A stretch of DNA of 64,000 nt, taken from positions 1,624,610 to 1,688,609 of the forward strand of contig VZSE01012476.1 in the NCBI GenBank assembly GCA_013398275.1, given 5' to 3'. Positions 11,847 to 23,400 of the stretch are shown one piece after another (the first letter of the stretch is position 1; the number at the start of each line of letters is the position of its first letter). Under the pieces are notes generated by a model. That model was not told where the DNA came from. It did not search any database and saw only the letters and a list, made by a program, of their open reading frames with translations. The translations under genes were made by a program, and so were the position numbers. This DNA comes from Promerops cafer. Lineage: Eukaryota > Chordata > Aves > Passeriformes > Nectariniidae.

Positions 11847-13561
11847 GAAGTCCAAACATACACCCCCACCCCACCCTTCTGCTGAAATATTTAAGCCTCA
11901 GCAGCATTTCAGTTGTTGACAAGTTCAGGAATGGAAACAACTACTTTTTTTCCAAAAAACTATACTGTTGCAAATAAATAAATAAAGACTCACTGTTAAA
12001 TTGAGACTATTGAGACCAATGTATGGTTAGACTCTTGAGAGCCCCTTCTCAAGTACAGACTTATCAGCCATTTGTGTTTATGAAGTCTGTGTTAAAAGCC
12101 TCAGTCCAAGACCCAGAAAGCTCTGAAGGGACAGAGAGGAAGTTTCTTTCAACTTCTTAGAAAGTTTCTTAAAATTTTGTGTTCACAAGGACAAGACAAT
12201 CCAGTTTAGGCAAGTATAAATGTGTTGTCTGCCACAATCAGCAGATTTCTTAAACTGGGCTGTTCCTAAAAGCAATGCAAACACTTTCAGGGTGGGTGTG
12301 GGTTAAAAGCACCTGGCCATGGGTCCTCAAGGTCACATTGCTTCTTTTAAGTGCAGTCACAACTTAGGGATAGAAATCCTTCAAGGCAATGACTTCAGAG
12401 CCAGAATGAGAAAGAAGATATTGAACCTTTACTTTGCAGGCACAAAAGAAATTACTGTAAAGGATTATTGCTTAGAAGTTCATTGTCATAGGCTGCAACC
12501 TGGTCCAACAGTATTAGCCTGTGGTCACAGCTGATTCTTCAGATCAGTCTAATGGGAGCAGACAGCAGTAAAGCTATATGGCCATGATGCCCTCTAAGCC
12601 TGGATCCAAGTAAAGAGCAAAGAGGAGGAGCAAAAGTGTGACATTTGTATAAACACTGAATTAGAAGAAGTGTTAAGTATTAAGCTGAATCCATACAAAA
12701 GAAGTAAAAAAAGTAATTTAGGAGATTTGCGGTTCAGTTACGAACTCTGCAAATCACTCTATTAATGTTAAATTGGGGTGAAAATAGATCTACTACATAG
12801 TAATGAAGCTGAAATTTAGCCTGCAGAGTTAAATGGGCAAGCCCGTCATTCCATGTTAGCATGAGTGGAAATCAGGAGGAACAAAGGGTGGATAGACAAA
12901 ATGATAGCATTGGCAGACAAAAGCTGTGGCAAGCTGTTCACCAGATATTCAGTCTCTGCTGAGCAAACTCATCACTGGCTTGCTCTGAAAAGCTCACAAA
13001 TTCCCTGCCTTTCACCTTTTGGACAGACTGAAAGACATGCTGGCCAGCTGCCAACTGCTAATTCAAGTGCTTTATTGAGGAGTACGACAGTAATTCAGCC
13101 AGGGAGAGACAAGAAGTTTGTGTGGATCCAGAAAAGAGTCTTTATATTTTTCCTGGAGATTTCTCAGTTGACCCTGACTAATCTCCTCTTACTAGATTTG
13201 CACCCCTAGAAACCTTTCTTTGATGAAATTTTGCTCACCAGAGGAAACTGTTCAGACCATCACAGGTTGGAGAGACAGTCACTGAAGGGAAGAAAACCAA
13301 TCTTTGCTGAGCAATGGAAATTCATGAAAGCTTCTCTAAAGCCTTATAACAAAGTCTTTTTAGCACAGCAATGTACATAGCATATAGGGCCAAACCTGGC
13401 CATCCTCATCCAGGACTCCCTGGGGAACATGGAGGGTTTTTCTGAACACTTGGCTAGGTTTTTCTTATTCTTCCCCAGCCCCTTGTACTGCCCAATGCCA
13501 GCATTTCATTGAGATACGAAGCGACGATTTTTCCGATAGGGAATCATCCCCAAAGTTGAAC

Positions 13562-13578
13562 AAAAAAAAAAAAAAAAA
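13562..13578. repeat. A17 homopolymer
   Basis: Seventeen consecutive A residues following GTTGAAC. The flanking 5' segment is CpG-rich for this window, so a poly(A) tail of a retrocopy is conceivable, but no source gene or target-site duplication was recognised. Confidence 0.85.
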
Positions 13579-14636
13579 GTTCCCAAGTGACAGACTAGAG
13601 CCATGGCAGTGCTGTGTGGCAGTAGGAAGTGCCAGTGATTGTCTGCATGGACCAGCAAGGAAAGCAGAGGGGACAAAAGGATGCAAACACTGCCTCTTCC
13701 ATGTGCCTGAGGACAGAGGGAGGCAGAGATCTTCAGACCCTCTGAAGAGGCTATGAGCGGCCTGGGGTTAAGTGTCTGCTGTTTGAAAGTACTTGATTTT
13801 GTTCCACGTTTTTAATCCTGAGGGTGCTGGTGGGAGGAGTGCTCCCTGACTTCTGTTTCTCCTTTGAACACGATGCAAAATTCACATGCCTTGGTATAAA
13901 ACTCTGCCTTTACTCTTCCTCCACCTGCCTGTCCTCAATTACTTGCAGTCCAAGATTTGATCAAATTACAGAACACATAAAAATAAACCCTCTGTTCAAG
14001 TGGCAAACCAGTCAAACTTAGGTTTTGATTTAACGTAGACTATGTCTTATGCCAAGAAATTATTTTGCGTATTCTTTTTATGTCGCCATCCTGATTTGGG
14101 TATCTGAACAGGTTATGTTATTAAAATGTTATTTTCCTTCCAAAGTTTATGCCTCATTCCTACACTTGTATCAATATACTGTATTTTCCTGACCGTGTAT
14201 TTAGAAGTGAAAAAATATGAATATTAAATATATATGACCTTTATCATCCACAAACATATTAGGCTCATGTGTGGCATTTAAAATGAGTTATTTGGTCTGC
14301 ACTGACAACTGTGTAGGGGAAAGTTGAGTCAACAGTGCAGTATTGATGGAAAAATAGGCTTAATAATATTAAAAACCATTTCAGATAGAAAGAGCAGGTA
14401 GCAACTCAGTCTTGTTTAGATCATAGCTTATGTTTTTATGCTCCCTCAAGTGATGTTTGGGAGCTGCAATCTCCTGTCTTTGTTTTCCAATCCAAGAAGG
14501 ATGAATAATAAGAGAAAATAAGAGGTCAGAAAACAGGAGGAACCTCTCCAGGAACCTCTAAATACCTGTAACTACATGTATGTACACCAGCACAGTTTTA
14601 GATTTGTTTTAAATACCCAGATGCAAATAGTTGGGA

Positions 14637-14671
<35 letters not shown>

Positions 14672-14677
14672 AGTGTG
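14637..14677. repeat. (GT)n microsatellite
   Basis: Alternating GT interrupted by one TATAT step and a GAGTG end. Probably polymorphic. Confidence 0.9.
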
Positions 14678-17658
14678 AATTAAATGTGCTAGGTAAAAAT
14701 ATCACAATGATAATGCACATTAAAAAAAAACCTTCTGCTCATGTGATCATTAAGATGATACTTTTAGCAGAACTATAGGCTGTCACATCCCTTGAATTGC
14801 ATGAATAGTTCTCATGCCAAAGGTGAGTTTCTGAGACAGCCATGCCTTTTAGTCTGAATTCCTAAGGAAAAAGGTGCATGTTCCTCAAGTACATGTGGCA
14901 ACAGCCTTTTTTTCAAATCCATCATCCCCTTTCACAGAGGCAGATAGATGTCTCAGACATGATAAGTGCTGGCAAAGCTGTTCAAGGTGAGGGGCTGCTT
15001 AGAAGAGAGACACCTCCTGCTGTTTTCACTGAGGGCAGGCCGGAGCACTCACCCCTGCCCCAGGCTGCCCAGCTCAGCAGCCCCGACCCTGCACGCTGGG
15101 CTCTCTGGGGGCCCATGGCACACACATATTCCCAGCTGGTGGGCAGCAGAGTTACTCAGGTGATGGGGAAATGTCTGCAGATAGCCAAGGGGAATGTGTA
15201 GAAGATGCAGAGTGCTTCCCAAGGCAATTAGGAGGGATGTGGGGGGTGTAGGAGAATGGGAGGGAAGATCTCTGCTCTAGCGGTCAGCTCACACTGACCT
15301 TCTTAGCAAATAACATTTTCCTCCATTCTTCTCATTGATAATTGATAATTTTTTACAGCTACCTGAGCAGTTCCTTATCTAAGATATGTGGTTTATCTTT
15401 TGTTCTGACGGAACCCAGCCATTTCTCCTCACCTGATTTTCTAAGGAGAGGATATGGGTGAACACATTTGTGCTTGCCTTCATCTCCTCTGTAACTGTAA
15501 AACTTCATGTCTGACCTCGGTTAAACGATGAAGAAAACAAACCTCAAAAATAGTAAATTCTTATATCTTAAATGAAATTTAGCTGCAAGTGAGAAGAGAG
15601 ATGTCTTTAATATTCTGACCAAGGAGAGGGACTACATGTCACATCCTCAGACAGGGAAAATCTGTAAGTTAATGAATGAGAATTTATCATTGCCTTTGCT
15701 GCAGAAAAGTTACACCAGAAACCCCAATCCAGCCTGAGATACCAACCTGGACTGAACCCTGTGTTCAGAAGACAGAGAGTTTCTTCCCAAAAGGTGAGAC
15801 TGGGGAGACACAATTTACTACAGAGAATACACAGTGTGTTTTCTTTCTCTGAACACTTTTCTTACTTTCTTATTTTCCCCCCTTCATTTCAAATGAATCA
15901 TTCAATCTGTGTCACTCTTCCACATTAGATTATACCAGTTTGATTTTGTTTGATGCAGGGGAGAGGGGAAGCAGCAATGGGATGTGACATGCACTTTATC
16001 TTGAGAATTATTTGTCTCTACAAGAGTGCGGTGAGATAAAACCTCAGAAAGGCCCATCTTAAAGGATAGTCATTACTTTGTAAGTGCTTACGCAAATGTG
16101 TTGGAAGATTACATTTGGGAAAAAGCTTTTCAGGCTGTCACAGGCTCCACACACGTTTTCTCTTTGCGAGCCGAGTTAATCAGAGCACACTGACAGATGG
16201 GTGGGGATGATGCAAATTTACAAGTTAGAGGCTTGGTGACTGACAGACACAACACATAATACATGAGAAGACACAATACGTGAGAACACTTTCTCCAAAT
16301 TTATAGTACTTTGGCTAGAGATAAGGGTATAATTCCAGCTTTATTATTAAGTCATCTTGTAGAGTATATTATTTCAGTGTTACTTATTTTATTGAACAAG
16401 TCAGAAAGTATTCCTCACTTTAAGAGATTAATGAGTTTATGGGTTTGGAGAGAGAGGAGGGAGAGCACTGCCCTTTCTTAGAAAGTGTCAAAATCCCAGG
16501 TAGACCACAGGACTCACTATCACCATTCTGCAATGACTGAGAAATTGTCTTGGAGAAACTGGAGGACAAACTTAAATGGGTGCATATGTACAAAAGTATA
16601 AAATCTGACATATCCTATTTAACCACAAATCTGCAACAGACCTAAGCATGATAGAACGAGGGGAATCTGTAGGAGTAGCATAAGTAGATCTCTGCTCTCT
16701 AAGAAAGCCATGAAAGCCATGGTCGTGAAAGCCACTTGTAGTGGTATTTATGGTGTGTTACAACATTTGCAGCATTTTCTCTGAACATTCATTGTTTTTC
16801 AGGAGAACTATGAGAGTGCTTCCTTTTGACATTAACTCAAAAATATTAAGAACTTGATATCAAGTGATAAGTATAACTGCCTTGATATTTAATGTTGAAT
16901 AATTTCTAAAGGGTCCTGAAATTCCGGAAGGGTGGGCAGTGTTTCAACAATGACATATATTGAGGCAGATATAAAACAGTAAAACACAGCAGTAAGTTGT
17001 TATTCCTATTTCACATTATACCTACACTTTGTATTTCAGGCCTTTAATTTCCTAATGAGTCTCCATAGCATATTCACTTTTCTCCCTGGAAAGATTTCAG
17101 CACTCTAGTATTTTTTTTGGTATGTCTCCACTTTGCAAAGGACATTTATTTAATCAAACAGTAAAAAAAAAATTATACTGTATGAGAGAGCTGACATCCA
17201 ACCAGAGAAGTCTAAATAACAAACACTTGAAGTACTCGCTACAGTCAGGCTCAGATGTGTTTGGAAAAAGCTCTTCATCAGCCAAATAATAAAAGCCATG
17301 ATCAATTCACAGATAATTCTCCAAGAGATAAAGGGTCAAATCTGATGAATGAATTGTTCATGAGGGCCGTTTTGATGAGCTATAATTATGTGAGCAAAAT
17401 CCCATCATCTTTTGTCTCCTGATTGCATGATAACCACATAAAAGGAAGAGAATAGAAAGGAGATTAAGTTCTTGCAGTCAGTAAGAGATGTTGCATTGAT
17501 TCTAAGTTGTTGCTAGGTAAATAATTAAACCATGATTTTACTGTTGATTTTATTTGTCTGCTGTGTGTAAAGGTTACTTAGATGCATCAGTGAAAAATTA
17601 ATTAATATATTTCTGCCGCTGCTCAAATAATGGAAATCCATAAAAATAAAATTACTGT

Positions 17659-17675
17659 AGTGGTTTGAAACCACT
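17659..17675. repeat. Perfect short inverted repeat
   Basis: AGTGGTTT and AAACCACT separated by a single G. Arms of 8 bp match perfectly. Confidence 0.85.
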
Positions 17676-18098
17676 CATTAATGATCCACCTCAGCTTCAG
17701 AAAATGTCTCAGTAGTCTAATGGTCCTAACAGATCAGACCATCTTTCTTCTTTTTTTTTTTAAAGTCTTCACCATAGTTGCTGCAATAAATTGATATCTA
17801 CAAATGGATGATGTAGCTTAATTAACCAGATTTGATGTGCTGAGGTTTACCAGGGCTATATACTCACCTTGTCTATTCTTGGTGTCCCATGTGGCAGGAC
17901 TCTTGCCTGTGTAGATCCAAGGCATTATGCACTGCACCAAGGGAAGGGCAACGCTGAGCAAACTGAGGATGTCACACCGTGGTTATCAGTGAGAGCTCTC
18001 CTTTCCCACAATAAAACTTAGCTGCAATGTGACATGTACCTACGAACTGCAGGAAAAGACAAAAGGCAGTGAAGGTCTGAATGATGAAGCCTCTCAGT

Positions 18099-18152
18099 AA
18101 TTAGCATGGTAAAACCTGAGGCACATTTGTTCGCACCACATCCATGCTAATT
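18099..18152. repeat. 11-bp inverted repeat around a 32-bp spacer
   Basis: AATTAGCATGG (18099-18109) and CCATGCTAATT (18142-18152) are exact reverse complements. Each arm contains a TAAT core, and the second also holds ATGCTAAT, one base from the POU octamer ATGCAAAT. Confidence 0.85.
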
Positions 18153-20400
18153 GCCCATTTACCAGGCTAATTTAACATCAGTTATTTCTGGGTTCATTCC
18201 ATCATCAGTATATTTCTCTTGTAACTAGGCTACTGTAATTTAAACATCAACTGTGTTTTGACTTACATTCGCTTGTAACCCTTAAATATCCACAGGGGAG
18301 CTCAATTTGCTATGAGTTTTAGTGTTTAAATGTCTTCTATACAAAAGCTGGGGAATTTGCATTTCAGATACCAATATGCCCATTCCAAGGACACATGATA
18401 TAGTAACTCCTGATCACCATGTGGTCACCCAATGCAGTTTTGACAATTCGGTTTTCTGCAGATTTCGTACTGTTTAATTTCCCCCAAAATTCAATCATTC
18501 AAAAAGGTCTCCCAGTCATTAAAATGATTCGTTTCTTTTGTGCATTTGAATGATTGTGGTAAATAAGAATTAGAAAGCACAAATGATATTGTGTAGTTTG
18601 AAACAGAACTTAATTTGCAAGGAGATTAACTAATTGATCTGGTATGTCCTTTTCAATTTTAATGTGTTGCCTTCTGTGATATTTATAGACATTTATATTT
18701 TTCATCCTTTCATCATTTTCATTTATCTACCAATAAAACTAAAAAAAATATATTGTTGTACCTCTTCCTGTTAAGATTTTATAGGATACCAAGTTTCATT
18801 TGTACTTTTGGAGAAAGATGAATGTTACTTTTCCCATTTATGAAAGCATATGAGATATTTGTAGTGGTTTTGACAACAAAACATTATGCTTTTATTTCAA
18901 GCTATGAATGGAAATATTTGCTATCCTGAAAACCTAAAAACATGAAGACACTGGTGGATTTCCTGGTAATTGTCTGAGAGAAAAATGACTTACCAAATGG
19001 TGCCCAAACTGTCTGGACTCGGCATCATAAGCACTCTGAGGATTTTGGGGCATAAGCAAACATACAGGGCTCCACTGTAGTGTAAACATGATAAGTTGTT
19101 TTATTGATAGCTTTCAGTGTTGGATCCATGCACGATTGCAACACTTTTTACAGTAGTCAGTGACCAGTGAGAAATACCACACATCCATGCTTAATATTAC
19201 CTACTAAGAATGAGGATATGTATTCTTACTTGTATGCTTAAAACTGATGATGTGAAAAACTCAGAACGGATCAAAAAATGGATCCAGATAGTTTGCTTAC
19301 ATGTCAGGCCTAGTATATCCTCTCTGAAACACAAAACTTAGAACTATCCCATGCAGCTGCTGCCTTTCTCTGGAGACACCAGAAATCCATGGTGTTTGAT
19401 ATTCTGCTTGCAGAGAGCTACGAAATCTTAAGCACTCACCAACAAGGGGGCACTGAGTTGTTTGCCTGAAGACCACGGGGAAGAAAAGTGCCTGGCTCGT
19501 CCTAAGGTAGCTTTTCTATCCACGAGGACAATGGATGGGGGAGTTTGTTGCACCTCTCCTGAGACATTGATAGGAGGTTGGTTTTGTCACTCTTTTCCAC
19601 AAGTCATGTCTAAGACTTGTCACACCTGGTGGAATTCAAAAGGTACTTATAATTGCAATTTCCATTTGTAACCATTTGTTTATGGGTTATACCTATCAGA
19701 CAGGGTGTTAAAACACAGGTGAGACTGGGATTACAACCTGGAACCTCTTCAGAGGAGACCCCAGGCTACTGTGAATGCATTATAACAAATGGAGTTTTAA
19801 CAGAAGAAAATGGAAGGTACATGCAAAGACATCCTTTGCTTGGCAGTGGAGCACTGTCCTGGCTTCCAGTTAGAAGTCACTGCTTGTCCGCTGAACTTTC
19901 CAAAGTCATAGGTGTGTAACCAGTCCCTGGTACATGCAAGAGGAAAGTTCTTAACTCCTCAGCAGAAGAGTACAAGAAGGAAATGTCACAGTTACATTGC
20001 CCAGCTGCATTTTATAAAAATAAATGGGTTTTGTATCTAACTCCAGCTTCAAGAGATGAATCTTGAAGACAAGAAGATGGGTTTTGTTCTGTGTATCTAG
20101 ATTTATTTACAACTTCCTGGTGGTGGCTCCTCATTCAGCAACATGTTGTGTTCCCTTGAAGTAAGATATCTATCAGATATTAGGAGGGTGGACAACCCAG
20201 CAGAGAGCAAAGCACTTTGCTGGGAGTCATTCTATTTAATGGATGAAGGACAGTAGCCCAAAATTTCTATGCTTTATGGAAAACAGTGTACATACATTTA
20301 TTTCAAAAAGAGGTAAAACCTGAATAGTTCCCTTCTGTCATTTCCTCAAAAGTTTGAAATAGGAGAATAGGAAATGGAAGCAATTAAAGCCACAGACAGA

Positions 20401-23400
20401 TATTTTTGAACCGTGGTCTTAGCTGCTTTTTTTTTTTAAATCTCTGGCCCAAATTTTCCAGAAAAGGAGATGTTCAACTATAAAACTAAAAACTGAATAT
20501 AGAACAATCATCAGAAAAACAAACGTAAGAGGACCAGTTGGTAATTCCTCCATAAAAAGAGCTTGAAAAGTAGAAGCCAGGAAAGTTACAACCTTTTTCC
20601 ATGTTCACATTATCATCAATATACCACAAAAATGAGAAATGCAAAGCAATTACTGCAGCAGGAAAAAGACTCAAAGAGATGTATCAAAATGCCTTGAATC
20701 TATCTCTGCATTTGCATACCCCTACCAGAAGTGTCTTGAAATTTGCTGTGAGCATATGGAGGACTTGATCAAAACCAGAACATACATTTTACACAAGGGG
20801 CTTTATACAGATGTGCTAAATTTACTGAGGCAACTGAAGGACGTTTCAGACAGACTTGACAGATTACAGGCTGCTGCTGTTACTGTCACAATCTCTGTGT
20901 AAATCTGGTTTAACAACAAAGAACTGACACCACACAAGGACAAAACTGAAAAACAATTCAGAGGTGCAGCAGAACTTTTCCCATTACACATACCAAGGTA
21001 GCCAAATACAAAGGTCCTTAAATATAGGGGTCACAGACTGAAACCAAAATCCAGAAAAGGATATATCATGTGAAAAGTCTTATTTTGCATTATGTTTTTC
21101 ATGCACTGAAATGATGGATATAGAGAAATATACAGCAGCTAAGATTCTGTACCTCTGTTTAAAGGAATTGTCATCTCAGAATAATTTGAGTGATTTCAGC
21201 TATTTTGACTGAAATTTTATAGTGGTTGAGAAGATGACAGATAAAGTAACATGGCAAAACTATAACCAATTTCAAAGAAGTGTCAAGAATGTGAAGCTAA
21301 ATTGAGTAGGGACCTAAATATCCCCTTCTTCTCATTGTCTTGGTTTAAAGTATAAAAGCACATTTAAAAGAGATTACAGCTCTAGTTACTGGAGGATTCT
21401 ATCTGTCAGATTGCATGAAGGCATGAAAGGAGGTATCTGAAAAAGTCAGATTTTGTAAGAACTTTAAAAACAAAAAGCCCAGTGCTTCTCCTCAGCTGGT
21501 GACCTGCATCCACTCACTTTTGCTTTGACACTGCAGCAGTCCTAGGAAGTAGCACTATGCTTCCTGTGCAGTTGCTTTCCTTCTAGGTGCTGGCCTTGGC
21601 TCCTGAAGTCTGTAGCTGATCTCTTCTGCCTCCAAGTATCTTTTCTTTCTCTTGGATCCCAGTGTCTTCCTTGAGTGCTCATATTTCCAAGGCACAGCTT
21701 CTTGAACTGCGCTTTGCACTCACGGACAGCCACAGCCTGTCATAGTCCTAAGGTTAGGGAAATATCTCTGCCCTCTTAACAAAGAGTCTGACAAGTTCGA
21801 CAGCTGACAGCGGTGCTGACCAAAAGACCTGAGACACAGTGCAACTGGAGAACCTCACATACAGTACTGAAGGAACCAGAGAAGCAAGCTTACCTGTGTG
21901 GGTCAATGGGAGGGCTTGAGGCAGCAGCAGAGTAGATGGTGGTGGTAGCAGGGAAGCAGCTGGTGCCTGAAGTGTGGCTGAGAATCTGTTTCAGAATGAC
22001 AGATGTAAGAAATTTCTGAAAACTTTTACTAATACTGTGATAGCAGTAAATAGGTACCAGGCACCATGCACCATGCCAGCAGCTCCTCATAAAGTTCATT
22101 TCCTAGGTGATTTTTCTGTTTTGCCACAATTGCACATGGATTACCTTGAACTCTTAGGATGTATTGACCCCGTTCCCTGCTGTTCCAGGGAATGCCATCA
22201 GCACACCTGCACTGCCTTCAGGAGAAGCAGTAACTTTTGTGGAACTAGTCCTGTTCATAACTACTAAAGAATGGCCAGTAATGTATAAACACACTGTACT
22301 TTTGGTCTAAGGAAACTCAAAGGGGTTTTTTTTTCCCCTCTTTCCCTCATCTCTGCTTCTTCAGAATGCTTTAGTTGTACTCAGACACATACTGTAAGTG
22401 TAGAGCAAGTAAAGGTTTTTCTGTTTATTTATTTATTTTAAGGTGTTTATTTTGTATCCATTATTGAAAAATTGATCTGGAGTTAATCTATACACCTTCT
22501 CCTAGGAATTATATTCTTCACAGGTCATTTGCACAACAAAAGGCCCTAGTTCTTACAGTCTCAATCCTTGATGCAGGCACTTCTTAAGGTTATGATATTT
22601 TGCACATTCAATACGGATAAACCAGTTAAGATTAAATGACAGTTATTAAAAAATATTAACACATTTCCAGACACAGTAGCAATAAGAATGTGTGAAAAAA
22701 TAATTTTTAGGCACCATTGTCTGTTGCTTCTGCAAGATGAAAAGCATACCAGAAATGTCAAAGTCTTCTTAGAGGCATTTAATTAGAGTAATTTTGCACC
22801 ATGCTGTTGTTACTGTGTGTGACTCACCAGTACAGAGTACAACAGGCCATTTAGATCCTAGTGCAGTTTGGCAAGTATTTGTTATGAGTTTTTTATTTTC
22901 CAAATTACTTTTCTGAGTGAAGAAATGGGAAAGTGTTCTGAACAGAGGTTATGAAACGTCTTCTGCCAGTTTACGGCTTTATGATATTATGCAGCTTTCA
23001 GTTTTCCATGGATCTGTCTGACACTAATCCTGACATATTTTGGGCCTGTACCAAATTTGTTCCTGTGACAAACACTATTTAAGTAAAAAAATTTACCCTT
23101 CTTTAAGTAGTCTCCACTTCCCTAAATTTAGAACTATTTCAGTCTAACATAAAGGCTTAAATTTCACATTAATTTCACTTAGCCAAGAAATTTCACTAAC
23201 AATTGATGAGATGTAAGATAATTGTAACACTGGGCTTCACTGACACTAAAAATGATAGAAGAAAGGATCATATCAATTTGTCTGTAGTTCCACTGAGGTA
23301 GGTCAAGAAAATACTTTTAACACAAGTAAAACAAGCAAGTGATCAGAAGTCAGTCAACACTTTTCCCTCCAGCACAACTGAGCATTGGAATGGACTTTTA

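Larger units (their letters stand above)
10561..14636. other. Anonymous DNA with small repeats
   Basis: Holds an (AAAT)n run (about 11972-11986), a 21-bp tandem duplication (11806-11846) and an A17 tract (13562-13578) preceded by a CpG-dense patch. Open frames such as 12865-13209 (plus, 114 codons) are unrecognised and probably chance. Confidence 0.6.
14678..20400. other. Anonymous DNA with homeodomain-type motifs and palindromes
   Basis: A GC-richer patch at about 15000-15170 carries an open frame (14878-15201, plus, 107 codons) of low-complexity composition that I do not recognise. From 17500 to 18300 the sequence is rich in TAAT-type motifs and holds a perfect hairpin (17659-17675) and an 11-bp inverted repeat (18099-18152). 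A 14-bp perfect palindrome lies at 16852-16865. No transposon recognised. Confidence 0.6.

Noticed and set aside
15000..15170. GC-richer patch considered as a CpG island or exon.
   Set aside because: Only a few CpG sites, and the open frame has no recognisable protein.
20639..20902. 87-codon plus frame with a helical-looking C-terminal half.
   Set aside because: No known domain, no clear splice sites, and an antisense frame overlaps. The amphipathic pattern alone is weak.
21887..22099. Minus-strand frame ending at a good splice-donor-like CACAG/GTAAGC.
   Set aside because: Single donor-like matches occur every few kb; no paired coding exon or recognisable peptide was found.
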